The notes under the pieces: model-generated
The model's input: the letters and a program-made list of their open reading frames with translations, nothing else
The model's database searches: none
What the model was told of the DNA's origin: nothing
Origin: Thermococcus sp.
Lineage (GTDB): Archaea; Methanobacteriota_B; Thermococci; Thermococcales; Thermococcaceae
NCBI GenBank assembly: GCA_027023165.1
Contig: JALVWX010000156.1
Coordinates: forward strand, 1 to 30,436
Reading direction: 5' to 3'
DNA: 30,436 nt
In this document: in pieces, positions 14,440-23,427 of the stretch
How positions within the stretch are numbered: position 1 is the first letter of the stretch
Layout: each line of letters opens with the position of its first letter
Program-made: the position numbers and the translations under genes

Positions 14440-15006
14440 GTGGCAAGAAGGAAGAACAAGGAACTCATTGAACTAGCAATGGACATGGGCGGTGAGGAAG
14501 CCGTTGAGGTAATCAAGGCTCTGGAAAAGAAGAAAGAAGCAACGGACGAAGAACTCGCTGAAATGACCGAGATCCGAGTAAATACCGTCAGGAAAGTCCT
14601 CTACATGCTCTACGACCAGGGACTGGCAGAGTTCAAGCGCATCAGGGATAAGGAGACCGGCTGGTATTACTACTACTGGCACCTCGAGACCAAGCGGCTG
14701 CCGGAGATAATCAGGGCCAGGAAGATGACGGAGCTTAAGAAGCTCAGGGAGATGCTCGAGGAGGAAACCAGCGAGATATACTACTGGTGCGGCTCCGAGG
14801 GGCACCCAAAGCTCACCTTTGATGAGGCGATGGAATACGAGTTCCAGTGCCCAATATGCGGACAGATGCTAATGCAGTACGACAACACCGCCGTCGTTGA
14901 AGACCTCAAAAGGCGCATTGAAGAGCTTGAAATAGAGCTTGGGCTGAGGAAAAAGCCCAGGAGATCAGGCGGGAAATCCAAATCCAAGAAGAAAGAGCCG
15001 AACTGA
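14440..15006 (+). CDS. tfe: Transcription initiation factor E alpha (TFE)
   Basis: A 188-residue general transcription factor that helps RNA polymerase open and hold the promoter. Residues about 1-90 form the winged helix ([20 protein letters not shown], then [21 protein letters not shown]). A helical linker follows to about 112, then the zinc ribbon at 113-145 and a basic coiled tail ending [12 protein letters not shown]. In the ribbon, C117, C137 and C140 are present but the usual second cysteine is replaced by a GSEGH segment, so His122 may be the fourth ligand. GTG 14440 is chosen: GGAGGT lies seven bases upstream and it gives the standard MARRKNKEL start. DUF2110 follows 38 bases downstream. 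Confidence 0.95.
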   Translation: MARRKNKELIELAMDMGGEEAVEVIKALEKKKEATDEELAEMTEIRVNTVRKVLYMLYDQGLAEFKRIRDKETGWYYYYWHLETKRLPEIIRARKMTELKKLREMLEEETSEIYYWCGSEGHPKLTFDEAMEYEFQCPICGQMLMQYDNTAVVEDLKRRIEELEIELGLRKKPRRSGGKSKSKKKEPN

Positions 15007-15044
15007 ACATTTGAATGGGCTGATGAACTTCGGGGATGGTGAGA

Positions 15045-15779
15045 ATGGAAGAAGTGGTTATTCTGGAGAAAGTTTACGGAGACAGGAGCGGTTTTCCTAA
15101 GCTCGACAGGAAGCTTAAGGCCCTCCTCGGTGATCTGGAAGTTGAGTGGAAGCTCTCGGCGGTTAAGAAGAACTGGGTCAAGGTATCCATCAGCGGGGAG
15201 GACGAGGAGATAAGCGCTAATCTCGTCCGCGAGGAGTTCGGCGAGGTTCCCTACAGCCTCAAGGCCGTTGAGGAGGGAAAGACCTACCGCGGAAGGTTCA
15301 TCGACCTCGGGAAGGTTGGCTACGGTGCCTACGTCGACATCGGAATCTTCCGCCCGAGGCCTAAAGATGCTCTCCTGCCCCTCTACTACCTGAAGGAGAC
15401 CTTTGGGGACATACCCGTGAGGCAGATGATAGCCAAGTTCGGCTGGGTCGACAACCTGCCAGTTGAGGTCACCGCCACGAAGGTCGAGTTCGGGGCAAGG
15501 GAAATCGAGCTGGCCTTCAGCGACAAACAGCTGAGGCGCATCAGGCGCTGGCTAGAGGACGGCCACGACAAGCTCTTCATAGCCGGAACCGTCAGCGAGA
15601 ACGTGGAGAAAGCCCTCATCCAGACGGGCCACGGCAGGGACGTCAAGAGGATCGAGGAGCTTGGGCTTATGGAGACTCTCCTGGTTCTCAAGAAGGGAAC
15701 CCAGGCGCTGGGCATAATCAAGGAGATAGGACCCTACCTCAAGGGAACCGTCATCGGGGCCGTCAAGTTCCAGGGGTAA
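15045..15779 (+). CDS. DUF2110 family protein
   Basis: A 244-residue conserved archaeal protein of the DUF2110 family, function unknown. The middle segment YRGRFIDLGKVGYGAYVDIGIF (about 84-105) looks like an S1/OB-type RNA-binding strand set. A second half with REIELAFSDKQLRRIRRWLEDGHDKLFIAG follows. The family commonly sits next to tfe, and here it follows tfe by 38 bases on the same strand, so a transcription- or RNA-linked role is plausible. ATG 15045 is preferred to ATG 15036 because GGTGAG lies between them. Its 3' end overlaps the convergent membrane protein gene by 17 bases. Confidence 0.82.
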   Translation: MEEVVILEKVYGDRSGFPKLDRKLKALLGDLEVEWKLSAVKKNWVKVSISGEDEEISANLVREEFGEVPYSLKAVEEGKTYRGRFIDLGKVGYGAYVDIGIFRPRPKDALLPLYYLKETFGDIPVRQMIAKFGWVDNLPVEVTATKVEFGAREIELAFSDKQLRRIRRWLEDGHDKLFIAGTVSENVEKALIQTGHGRDVKRIEELGLMETLLVLKKGTQALGIIKEIGPYLKGTVIGAVKFQG

Positions 15780-17130
15780 TCCTGTGGAGAAGCCGGACCG
15801 TCAGGGCAGCCAGTATAACAAAGTCGTAGGGGAACAGCGAGGGGACGAAGAAGGCCAGGGGGATGTAGATGACGGCCATCAGCAGGAGGAAGGCGGTCTG
15901 GCCTTTCATCCGCATCTTTTCTCCCCCATGGGCCGCGGCGTAGAAGGCGGTGGCAAGCATTAAACCGCCGTCCATGAGAAACCTTTCCAGGTGCCCCACA
16001 AAATCGGGATGAACGCTTCTGGGTAGCAGGATGTCAAAGCCCACCGTCCTGTAAATTAAGAAAACACCGAGGGCTGTTATCATCAGGTACGCGTAGTTCC
16101 GCAGGTGCCTCTTTGGAAAGGCGAGAACGAAGACCAGGGGGATTATGGAGAGGTAGGGGTTTATGGCAGCCGCCAGCAACGTAAACGCCGAGAGGACAAG
16201 GGTCTGAAGGAATGCTTTCCACCGCTCAGGGGAGAACGTGACGTTGCCTATTATCGCGAGGGCTACAACAAAAGAGGTGAGGCCGAGGGCATTCCCCCCA
16301 ACGGAATCGAGGCCGAGCCTGAACATCGGGGCCACGAGCAGAAAACCCACGATTATGAACCCAAGGTCGCGTGCCCTTTTTGGGGCAAGATAAAAGGAGA
16401 AGGAAACGATCAGGAGTATGAGAAGCCAGTGAATGAAGAGTATGTTCTCCTCAACGGGGGGGATAAAGCGGAATGCAAACCCCATGATGGCGCTCAGCGG
16501 TGAAGATGCCGTCCCTCCTACGGAGAACTCAAGCGCGTGGAGAAACACTCTCAGGAATGAGTCGGTAAAAGCCGCCCTCCACGAGGTGAGCGCCCACAGG
16601 ACGTACAGTGAGACTGCTATCGCGTAGAAGCTTCCGGCGTGTGTTCTGTCCCCCCGGAGGGCGGTTAGGAACACCACAACCACGAGGAGGGACAGCCCGA
16701 GAAAAGCCACAACTGCGTCTCGCGTGGGGTTCCAAACGTTCTGGAACGCCCGTTCGGTGAGGTATATGGTCTCCCCAGTTCCGGTTATGAAGACCGTTCC
16801 ATTCACCACGATTATCGATGGATGAAGTGAGGCGCTCTCAGGAAGACCCGTTAGGTTCCAAAGTTTTCTCATGAGGTCGTTGTCATGAACGTTCCCAACC
16901 AGAACAAGGGTCCCGTTTCCGCGCCGTTTGAGCGTGGAGAGCCTTGCATCAAGGTAATACGCCCAGGCACGCGCCCAGGTGTCGTTTCCGCTCACCACGT
17001 GAAACGTTGAGTCAGAGGAGAGAAAGACCTCAAAGGCGGACTGATCGGGAAGGTAGGTGAGCTGAGCCGCCGAAACGCGGGGGGCCAGCAGTAGAATCAG
17101 GAGCACCAGGAGGACGGCCGCCTTTCTCAT
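15763..17130 (-). CDS. Uncharacterised polytopic membrane protein with signal peptide
   Basis: A 455-residue protein I cannot assign to a family. A signal peptide (MRKAAVLLVLLILLLAPRVSA) is followed by an external domain of about 120 residues (to about 135) with several N-x-T/S sites. About ten hydrophobic helices make up the rest. The external part (HVVSGNDTWARAWAYYLDARL, GTLVLVGNVHDNDLM) looks like a small alpha/beta fold. ATG 17130 follows GAGGGAGAGC, with TATA box AACTTTTTAACC near 17160-17171. The signal sequence closely resembles that of the protein at 28779-29744. It is divergent from the PEGA surface protein, so both may belong to the cell envelope. Confidence 0.7.
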   Translation of the reverse strand: MRKAAVLLVLLILLLAPRVSAAQLTYLPDQSAFEVFLSSDSTFHVVSGNDTWARAWAYYLDARLSTLKRRGNGTLVLVGNVHDNDLMRKLWNLTGLPESASLHPSIIVVNGTVFITGTGETIYLTERAFQNVWNPTRDAVVAFLGLSLLVVVVFLTALRGDRTHAGSFYAIAVSLYVLWALTSWRAAFTDSFLRVFLHALEFSVGGTASSPLSAIMGFAFRFIPPVEENILFIHWLLILLIVSFSFYLAPKRARDLGFIIVGFLLVAPMFRLGLDSVGGNALGLTSFVVALAIIGNVTFSPERWKAFLQTLVLSAFTLLAAAINPYLSIIPLVFVLAFPKRHLRNYAYLMITALGVFLIYRTVGFDILLPRSVHPDFVGHLERFLMDGGLMLATAFYAAAHGGEKMRMKGQTAFLLLMAVIYIPLAFFVPSLFPYDFVILAALTVRLLHRITPGT

Positions 17131-17242
17131 GCTCTCCCTCGCCCGGAGTACCCAGAAGTGGTTAAAAAGTTAATGGGAAAACAGAAGGGAAGGGGAGGAA
17201 AACGTTATTACTCCTAGAGCAAAACACAAAAACGGTGGGATT

Positions 17243-19198
17243 ATGCGACGCTCAGCGGTGTTCCTCATCATCATGATGATTCTCCCGCTCGTCAGCGGTC
17301 AGAACGTCCACGTCTGGATAAGGGAATACGGAGCGGGAAAGAATGACATGGCCAACGCGGTGGCGGTGGCAGAAAACGGGGACGAGATAATAGCCGGCGC
17401 TGCATGGAGCTTCAGCTCGGGATACGATTTCTGGGTTCTGAGGCTCGACCCGGACGGCAACGTAAAGTGGCAGAGAACGTACGGCGGAAGCGACAGGGAT
17501 ATTGCAAGGGCCGTCGCGGTAACAAAAAGCGGCGACGTGATAGTCGTGGGCGAGACCTCGAGCTTTGGAATGGGCTACTCGGACTTCTGGGTTCTCAAGC
17601 TCGATGGGAACGGGAACATAATATGGCAGAAAACCTACGGGAAGAGCGGTCCAGACGTTGCCAAAGCCGTTGCTCTGGCGGAAAACGGAGACATAATAGT
17701 CGGCGGAACAAGCTCAAGCTTTGGGACCGGGGACCAAGACTTCTGGATACTCAGACTGGATTCCCTGGGAAACGTAAAGTGGCAGAAGACCTACGGAGGC
17801 CCGGAAGACGACGATCTGTGCGGCGTGGCAGTGACTTCAAACGGTGATATCATAGCGGCTGGAACAACAGAGAGCTTTGGAACGGGAAAAAGCGACTTCT
17901 GGGTCCTCAGACTAAACGGGGAGGGCAAAATTGAATGGCAGAGAGCCTACGGCGGAGTGACGGACGACATGTGCAGGGGGATGGCGCTGACCCCCGATGG
18001 GAACGTGGTTCTAGCTGGAGAAACAGTCACATACGGGGACTGGGCTAACGACGCCAGGGTGCTCCTGATAGACGGCAACGGGAACATGAGATGGCACAAA
18101 CTGTACGGCGGAGGTTACAATGACGGTGCAAGCGGAGTGGCGGTAATGCCCTCGGGGAACATAGCAGTTGTGGGACACTACCAAGCGTCGGGTGAAAGGG
18201 GGGCCGAGGCAAAGCTCTGGCTCTTCATGCTGACCCCAACCGGGAACCGTGTGTGGAGCAAGGTTTTCAGGGGGATCAAAGGCCATCCCGAAAGCGCTGT
18301 GACCTCAGCGCCCAACGGCGACGTGATTGCCGTCGGCTATACCGGAGACGTCTGGGGAATTAGGATGCCCTCCACTGGAAGGCTACCGATGTGCCAGCTC
18401 TGCACGGACGCAGACATCCACACCGCGGACATACTCTTCAAGAGCACCCCAACGAACGCAAACGTGAAGGAAACCAGATCCATGGTCACGGACACGGACG
18501 TAAGGCCCAGCAGCATGACGATGAACGTCCTAAACACCCTCTACGGCCCGGGCATCTTAAACGTCCGCTCAAACCCCCCGAGCGCGGGAGTCTACATCGA
18601 TGGAGAATACGTAGGGGATACCCCCATCTCGGTCAGCGTGCTACCGGGAGAACACAGGGTCAAGGTCATCAAACAGGGCTACTCCGACTACGTAAAGGAC
18701 GTGAACATCAGCCCCATGACCTCGGAAACACTGAACGCCTCACTGGAGCCGGTGGAAGGGATTCTAAGCGTGAACTCGGAACCCTCCGGGGCGGAGGTCT
18801 ACATAAACGGGGAGCATTCTGGGAAGACGCCGCTTTCAATCGAGCTGTCCCCCGGCAGGTACAACGTAACGCTGAAGAAAGAAGGTTATAGGGAATACAC
18901 AACGAGGGTTGAAGTGAAAGCGGGGGAGACAACTTCAATCAACGCCAAACTCGAAAAGAGGACCGAAACATCGAGCGCATCCGAGACCACGAGAACTTCC
19001 ACCCACTCAAGCTCCAGCACAAGCACGACCTCAAAAAACACGATCGTGACGTCAACACCAACAAAGACAACATCGACCTCCCAGCAGGTCAAGGGCACAA
19101 AGGAAACATCAGGGGGAGAAAAGAAATCCGGAGGAATCTGCGGACCGGGAATCATCGTCGGCCTCGCAGTCCTATCAGCACTGAGGAGGAAGGGGTAG
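17243..19198 (+). CDS. Secreted propeller/PEGA surface protein with CGP-CTERM anchor
   Basis: A 651-residue exported protein. Signal peptide MRRSAVFLIIMMILPLVSG. Residues about 22-375 hold about seven repeats of roughly 57 residues with the pattern DFWVLRLDxxGNxxWQxxYGG ... AVAVxxxGDIIVxGxT, which predicts a beta-propeller. Two PEGA domains follow at about 435-500 and 505-572 (SNPPSAGVYIDGEYVGDTP; SEPSGAEVYINGEHSGKTP). A Ser/Thr-rich, probably glycosylated stalk covers about 573-620. The end is CGPGIIVGLAVLSALRRKG (633-651), the Thermococcales CGP-CTERM sorting signal, whose cysteine is likely lipidated to anchor the protein. GGTGGGA precedes ATG 17243. Its stop abuts the stop of the convergent Fe-S carrier gene with no space. 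The ligand is unknown. Confidence 0.9.
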   Translation: MRRSAVFLIIMMILPLVSGQNVHVWIREYGAGKNDMANAVAVAENGDEIIAGAAWSFSSGYDFWVLRLDPDGNVKWQRTYGGSDRDIARAVAVTKSGDVIVVGETSSFGMGYSDFWVLKLDGNGNIIWQKTYGKSGPDVAKAVALAENGDIIVGGTSSSFGTGDQDFWILRLDSLGNVKWQKTYGGPEDDDLCGVAVTSNGDIIAAGTTESFGTGKSDFWVLRLNGEGKIEWQRAYGGVTDDMCRGMALTPDGNVVLAGETVTYGDWANDARVLLIDGNGNMRWHKLYGGGYNDGASGVAVMPSGNIAVVGHYQASGERGAEAKLWLFMLTPTGNRVWSKVFRGIKGHPESAVTSAPNGDVIAVGYTGDVWGIRMPSTGRLPMCQLCTDADIHTADILFKSTPTNANVKETRSMVTDTDVRPSSMTMNVLNTLYGPGILNVRSNPPSAGVYIDGEYVGDTPISVSVLPGEHRVKVIKQGYSDYVKDVNISPMTSETLNASLEPVEGILSVNSEPSGAEVYINGEHSGKTPLSIELSPGRYNVTLKKEGYREYTTRVEVKAGETTSINAKLEKRTETSSASETTRTSTHSSSSTSTTSKNTIVTSTPTKTTSTSQQVKGTKETSGGEKKSGGICGPGIIVGLAVLSALRRKG

Positions 19199-20098
19199 TC
19201 ACTCCTCCTTTTCGGCTTCGACCTTTTCCCCTTTCATTTCCTCAAGCTTCTTCACGAGCCTGTCGACGATCTCCATGAAGGCCTTTGCCGACACGGTGTC
19301 CTCATAGAGGACTATCGGAATGCCCGCGTCGCTCGCTTCCCTCGCCTTGAGGTCTATCGGAATCTCTCCGAGGAAGTCGACGCCCTCCTTCTCGGCAAGC
19401 TTCCTGCCGCCTCCCTTTCCAAAGATGTCGATCTCGTTGCCGCAGTGCGGGCAGATGAGGTAGCTCATGTTCTCCACTACCGCGACGTAGGGTACTTCCA
19501 TCTTCTTCATCATGTTGACGGCCTTTCCGGTGTCGAGCAGCGCTACCTCCTGCGGGGTGGTGACTATCACCGCCGCGTCAAGCTTGAGGGTCTGGGTGAC
19601 GGTGAGTATCTCGTCGCCGGTTCCGGGGGGGAAGTCGATTATCATGAAGTCAAGCTCGCCCCACTTAACGTCGCCGAGGAGCTGCTTTATGGCCTTTGTG
19701 ACTAGGGCGCCGCGCCAGATGATGGGCTGGTTCTCAGGAACGAGGAAGCCCATGCTCATGACCTTAATCGGCGTTATCTGGCCGAGGAAGTCGTTCATTG
19801 GCGGTATCATCTCGAACCTGCCGTCCTCCATCCTCTCCGCTAGAACGTCCGCTTTCTCAACGCCGAGCATCTTTGCCACGTTCGGGCCGTGTATATCTGC
19901 ATCGAGGATTCCAACGAAGTAGCCCTTCTTCGCCAAAGCAGCTGCCAGGTTAACCGCTACCGTGCTCTTTCCAACTCCACCCTTACCGCTGAGGACTGCT
20001 ATCTTGTACTTCCACTTTCTCTGCTTCTCTTCAATCCTCTGGGTGAGCGGATCGGCACCGAGACCGCCAATATTGAGTGTGGGAGCTTTGATCGTCAT
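19199..20098 (-). CDS. apbC: Mrp/NBP35-family iron-sulfur carrier P-loop ATPase
   Basis: A 299-residue ParA/MinD-like ATPase that binds and delivers Fe-S clusters to apo-proteins. The deviant Walker A GKGGVGKST is at about 38-46, DADIHGPN at about 66-73 and IIDFPPGTGDE at about 153-163. The cluster-binding C216-P-H-C219 is present. ATG 20098 has GGAGGTG upstream and the TATA box GCTTTTAAG at 20134-20142. The family name Mrp is a coincidence: this protein is unrelated to the Mrp antiporter operon next to it. Targets in this organism may include the many Fe-S hydrogenases and ferredoxin enzymes. Confidence 0.93.
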   Translation of the reverse strand: MTIKAPTLNIGGLGADPLTQRIEEKQRKWKYKIAVLSGKGGVGKSTVAVNLAAALAKKGYFVGILDADIHGPNVAKMLGVEKADVLAERMEDGRFEMIPPMNDFLGQITPIKVMSMGFLVPENQPIIWRGALVTKAIKQLLGDVKWGELDFMIIDFPPGTGDEILTVTQTLKLDAAVIVTTPQEVALLDTGKAVNMMKKMEVPYVAVVENMSYLICPHCGNEIDIFGKGGGRKLAEKEGVDFLGEIPIDLKAREASDAGIPIVLYEDTVSAKAFMEIVDRLVKKLEEMKGEKVEAEKEE

Positions 20099-20180
20099 CT
20101 TTTAACACCTCCACTCAAATTTCATGTGGGAAACTTAAAAGCTTTGCCCAGATAGTTGTCAGCGTTACACAGGTTTGGGT

Positions 20181-20185
20181 AAAAA
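20181..20185 (-). terminator. Short T-run after the antiporter operon
   Basis: On the minus strand the last operon gene stops at 20188 and is followed two bases later by TTTTT (20181-20185). Archaeal termination mostly needs T-rich tracts, so this is a reasonable though weak terminator. Confidence 0.35.
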
Positions 20186-20187
20186 GA

Positions 20188-21771
20188 TCAGTGGGCGGAG
20201 AGCATGCCCTCCGCCAGCCTTTTGAGGGCCTCAACGTAGCCCTGCCAGTCCATCGCTTGGGCCGCCGCGGGATGGAAGACCCTGTCTATCAGCACCGGTG
20301 CGAGGATGCCGAGGGTGATGACCAGGGCCGCCAAAACCACCCCAACGGCGTTGAACGTCCAGACCTCCCTAACGTCCCATTTGTGCTCTCCATGGTCTTC
20401 ATGGCCGTGTCCGTGCCCCTCGCTCGGCTTCCCGCGCCAGAGGTAGACGAAGGCCTTGAAGTAGGCCCAGGCAGCTATGGCGCTCGTTATGACAACGACA
20501 GAGGCCAGCCAGGGACTCACCTGCATGAGAGCGTCGAATATGAGCATCTTCCCGAAGAAGACGTTGAGCGGCGGAACGCCTACGAGGCTGAGGACGGCTA
20601 TTCCAAAGAGGAAGGTGTTTACGGGCATGGCCCTTCCTATCCCGGCCAGCTCCTCAATCCTGCTCGTGCCGGCGCGGTAGATGAAGGCCCCGACAGTGAA
20701 GAAGAGGAGCATTTTGGCTATGGCGTGATTGACGAGGTGAAAATCTATCGCGATGAGGGCCAGCTGGGTTCCTACGCCGAGGGTCATGAAAAGGTAGCCC
20801 ATGTGGAGTATCGTTGAGTAAGCGATGAGCCTCTTTACATCCCTCTGGACGAGCATCATGAGGGAGCCGAGGAAGGCCGTTGCCGCTCCGAGGGTGAAGA
20901 AGACGAGTGAGAGAGTTCCATCAAACGGGAGGCCGTGGAAGAGCGTGTAGAGGTATCTGGCTAAAACGTAGATGCCTGCAGCTTCGATGAAGCCGCTCAG
21001 CACCGCTCCGACGGGAATCGGTGCACCCTGATAAGCGTCTGGAAGCCAGTAGTGGCCCGGGAAGATGGCGCTCTTGACTATCACCATCGAGATCGTAAGG
21101 GCAGAGAAGAGGGCCAGGGCGAGAGTTGGGTCTCCGGAGAGCCTGGTCGTTACCGGGAAGCTTATCCCGTGGAACTTGGCACTCAAGTCGGCCATGTTGA
21201 GCGTTCCGAGGGAGGCGTAGACGAAGCCCAGGGCCAGGAAGTAGAGGCTTGTCGCGACGGCACCGCTGACCCCGTACTTGAAGGCGCCCTCTATTGCCTC
21301 GCTCCTCGTCCTGTAAAAGCCCACTATCGCGTAGGCACTCGCACCTATCACCTCGAACATGACGAAGACGTTGAAGGCATCGCCGGTCATGAAAGCTCCA
21401 AGGTTTCCCGCCTCCAAACCCAGGAGGAAGGTGTAGAAGAACTCCAGACCGTTCCACTCCGACAGATACTTGGCTGAATAGATTCCAGCTAAAAGGAAAC
21501 CAAATGAAGCCGTGAGGACGAGAGTCGCCGAGAACCTGTCCACCTCAAAGACTATACCTATCGGAGCTATCCAGTTTCCGAAGGCGTAGACAAGGGGTTC
21601 GTTCGAGGAGTAAGCTTTGCCGAAGAGCCAGAGCGAGGCCAAGAAAGCCGTGGTGAGAGCAACTAATGCATAACCTACGATGACCTTTTTGTTTTTCCTC
21701 GTTGCTATTGACAGGAACGGAAGGAAGAATGCGAAGCCGAGGGGTATGATCGGGACGATCCCAACCTCCAT
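20188..21771 (-). CDS. mnhD: Mrp-type Na+/H+ antiporter subunit D
   Basis: A 527-residue, about 14-helix antiporter-like subunit related to NuoN/NuoM and MrpD. Residues used for proton movement in the family are present: Glu140 (MFEVIGASAYAIVGFY), Lys233 (IVKSAIFPGHYWLPDAYQGAP) and Lys353 (VNHAIAKMLLFF). It carries an unusual histidine-rich cytoplasmic-type loop, EGHGHGHEDHGEH (451-463), which may bind metal. ATG 21771 follows GAGGTGA and lies nine bases after the mnhE stop. It is the last gene of the nine-gene operon. Confidence 0.92.
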   Translation of the reverse strand: MEVGIVPIIPLGFAFFLPFLSIATRKNKKVIVGYALVALTTAFLASLWLFGKAYSSNEPLVYAFGNWIAPIGIVFEVDRFSATLVLTASFGFLLAGIYSAKYLSEWNGLEFFYTFLLGLEAGNLGAFMTGDAFNVFVMFEVIGASAYAIVGFYRTRSEAIEGAFKYGVSGAVATSLYFLALGFVYASLGTLNMADLSAKFHGISFPVTTRLSGDPTLALALFSALTISMVIVKSAIFPGHYWLPDAYQGAPIPVGAVLSGFIEAAGIYVLARYLYTLFHGLPFDGTLSLVFFTLGAATAFLGSLMMLVQRDVKRLIAYSTILHMGYLFMTLGVGTQLALIAIDFHLVNHAIAKMLLFFTVGAFIYRAGTSRIEELAGIGRAMPVNTFLFGIAVLSLVGVPPLNVFFGKMLIFDALMQVSPWLASVVVITSAIAAWAYFKAFVYLWRGKPSEGHGHGHEDHGEHKWDVREVWTFNAVGVVLAALVITLGILAPVLIDRVFHPAAAQAMDWQGYVEALKRLAEGMLSAH

Positions 21772-21780
21772 GCTCTCACC

Positions 21781-22284
21781 TCAGTCGAATATTCTCTTCG
21801 CGTAGTCCTCGAAGTAGGCAACAACGTTCTCCTTAACTTCCCTCTCGTCGAGCGTTGAAACGTCGATCCAGTGGACGTAGAGCCACTTCCCGTCGTCGCT
21901 TATGTCGACCACTATCGTTCCCGGGGTGTTGGTTATCGAGTTAGCAACGAGCACCTTTCCGTAGTCGCTCTCCACATCGAGCGGAATCCTTACTATTCCG
22001 GGGTTGGCCTTGAGTGTGAAGATTCTCTTCGCCACATCGATGTGGGTCTTTGTTTCCTCAATGAGGAAGTAGCGGAGGCCGTAGATTACCGCGTAGAACC
22101 ACCTCCTCGGTGAGAAGAACTTGGACTCGTTTTTCACAAGCCAATGGCCGACGAGGAAGGAAACGATTAACGCCACTATCGACCCCGTTACGAGGTCGTA
22201 CTCGCTCACCGAGCCTGTGTAGAAGAGGTAAACCGCCAGAATTATGGCGAAGGTTGCCGGAGAGAACCTCCCCAGCGGGTTCAT
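21781..22284 (-). CDS. mnhE: Mrp-type Na+/H+ antiporter subunit E
   Basis: A 167-residue small membrane subunit. Two to three N-terminal helices (FAIILAVYLFYTGSV, LVTGSIVALIVSFLVGHWL) are followed by the conserved soluble end ANSITNTPGTIVVDISDDGKWLYVHWI. That last pattern is diagnostic for MnhE/MrpE and its MbhA counterpart. The start overlaps the mnhC stop by ATGA. In the Thermococcales membrane-bound hydrogenase the E-type subunit comes first; here it is second to last. Confidence 0.93.
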   Translation of the reverse strand: MNPLGRFSPATFAIILAVYLFYTGSVSEYDLVTGSIVALIVSFLVGHWLVKNESKFFSPRRWFYAVIYGLRYFLIEETKTHIDVAKRIFTLKANPGIVRIPLDVESDYGKVLVANSITNTPGTIVVDISDDGKWLYVHWIDVSTLDEREVKENVVAYFEDYAKRIFD

Positions 22285-22667
22285 TCTTCCCCACCCCCAA
22301 CTATCTCCGCAATGTCCCTCGCATCGATCGTTCCGTGGAGGCGGTAGAACTGTATCGCGTAGGTCGTGAGGAGTATGTTCATGGCCATGCCTATGACAAC
22401 CGCGGTGAGAACCAGAGCCTGCGGCACCGGGTCAACCGCCCTGTTCAGAAACTCCTCGAAGGTTATGTGCTTCTCGTAGATGGGCGGGAAGACGGGGAAG
22501 ACGAGGCGGTAGCCGATGAGTATAAACAGCATGTTTATGGCATCTCCCATGACGTTGAGCATGATGATCTTCTTGATCAGGTTGGAGCGCGTCGCTACCC
22601 CGTAGATTCCTAAGAGCATCATGGCGAAGAGGGTGATGGTTATGTATGCCAGCAGGAGGCTAATCAT
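22281..22667 (-). CDS. mnhC: Mrp-type Na+/H+ antiporter subunit C
   Basis: A 128-residue, three-helix subunit of the NuoK/MnhC family. Characteristic segments are GIYGVATRSNLIKKIIMLNVMGDAIN and DPVPQALVLTAVVIGMAMN, the latter being the family signature. The 30-residue loop between helices two and three is longer than usual. The start lies inside the end of the upstream gene (8-base overlap) and the stop overlaps mnhE by ATGA. Confidence 0.93.
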   Translation of the reverse strand: MISLLLAYITITLFAMMLLGIYGVATRSNLIKKIIMLNVMGDAINMLFILIGYRLVFPVFPPIYEKHITFEEFLNRAVDPVPQALVLTAVVIGMAMNILLTTYAIQFYRLHGTIDARDIAEIVGGGEE

Positions 22668-23427
22668 TCAGCTCCCTCCTTAAAACCGCTTTGAAGACCC
22701 ACTCCGGGATTCCGAGGACGAGGAACACCGTGAGGAAGCCGAAGGTGACAGCGGTGTACTCGCCAACGTCGAGGTTGAAGAGGCCGGTTTCTCCGGGCAG
22801 GAGGTTTATCTCGAGGATTTTACCGCCGTAGAGGAAGACCGGAGCTAATACGGTCGCGAGGATTAACGCCAGACCAACAGCGTAGGCTGAGACCGTGTGT
22901 CCGAGTGTGAGTCCCTTCCTCTCGAGCGTGAACTTGCTGAAGGCCGCGAAGAGGAGCAGAGCGGCAACGGCCATGGCCGAACCACCCTGGAAGCCGCCGC
23001 CTGGCGTTAGGTGGCCGTGCAGGGCTATCGAGGCTGAAATCGCGATGATCATGACCACGACCAGCTTGGTTGTGGCCTTAACTATGAGGTCCATCTGCCT
23101 GTGGGGCATCGTTGCCTCAAGCTCCCTCGCCTGTCTGAGCTGTTCCCTGTCGAGGCGGAGGACGCTCAGGGCACCCATTATCGCCAGGAAGAACACGAAG
23201 GTCTCAAAGAGCGTATCGAAGCCGCGGTAGTTCCAGACTATGGCGGTAACTACCTCCGGGCTGTGGCTTGTTGGACCCTCGTGCGCGAAGGCGTGGCTCA
23301 GGTAGAACTCACCGAGGGGCCTCAGTTCAGCTCCGCCGAGGCCGAGGACGTTTTTGGCAGTTACGACGTAGGCTATGAAGAGGAAGGCGATGAGAAAGGA
23401 AACCGCAACAACGATATCCCGCTTCAT
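22660..23427 (-). CDS. mnhB: Fused MbhE-like and MnhB antiporter subunit
   Basis: A 255-residue protein joining two parts. Residues 1 to about 100 match the MbhE/MrpA C-terminal piece (IVWNYRGFDTLFETFVFFLAIMGALSVLR). Residues about 112-250 are MnhB (LHGHLTPGGGFQGGSAMAVAALLLF at about 141-165 is its signature). In hydrogenase operons these are usually separate genes (mbhE and mbhF). The start overlaps the MbhD-like gene by ATGA. Confidence 0.9.
   Translation of the reverse strand: MKRDIVVAVSFLIAFLFIAYVVTAKNVLGLGGAELRPLGEFYLSHAFAHEGPTSHSPEVVTAIVWNYRGFDTLFETFVFFLAIMGALSVLRLDREQLRQARELEATMPHRQMDLIVKATTKLVVVMIIAISASIALHGHLTPGGGFQGGSAMAVAALLLFAAFSKFTLERKGLTLGHTVSAYAVGLALILATVLAPVFLYGGKILEINLLPGETGLFNLDVGEYTAVTFGFLTVFLVLGIPEWVFKAVLRRELND

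Noticed and set aside
19199..20098. Mrp-named ATPase as part of the Mrp antiporter
   Set aside because: The shared name is accidental; it is a P-loop Fe-S carrier with CPHC and its own promoter.
20191..20817. 208-codon plus-strand frame opposite mnhD
   Set aside because: Mirror frame of a membrane-protein gene with no family resemblance or ribosome site.
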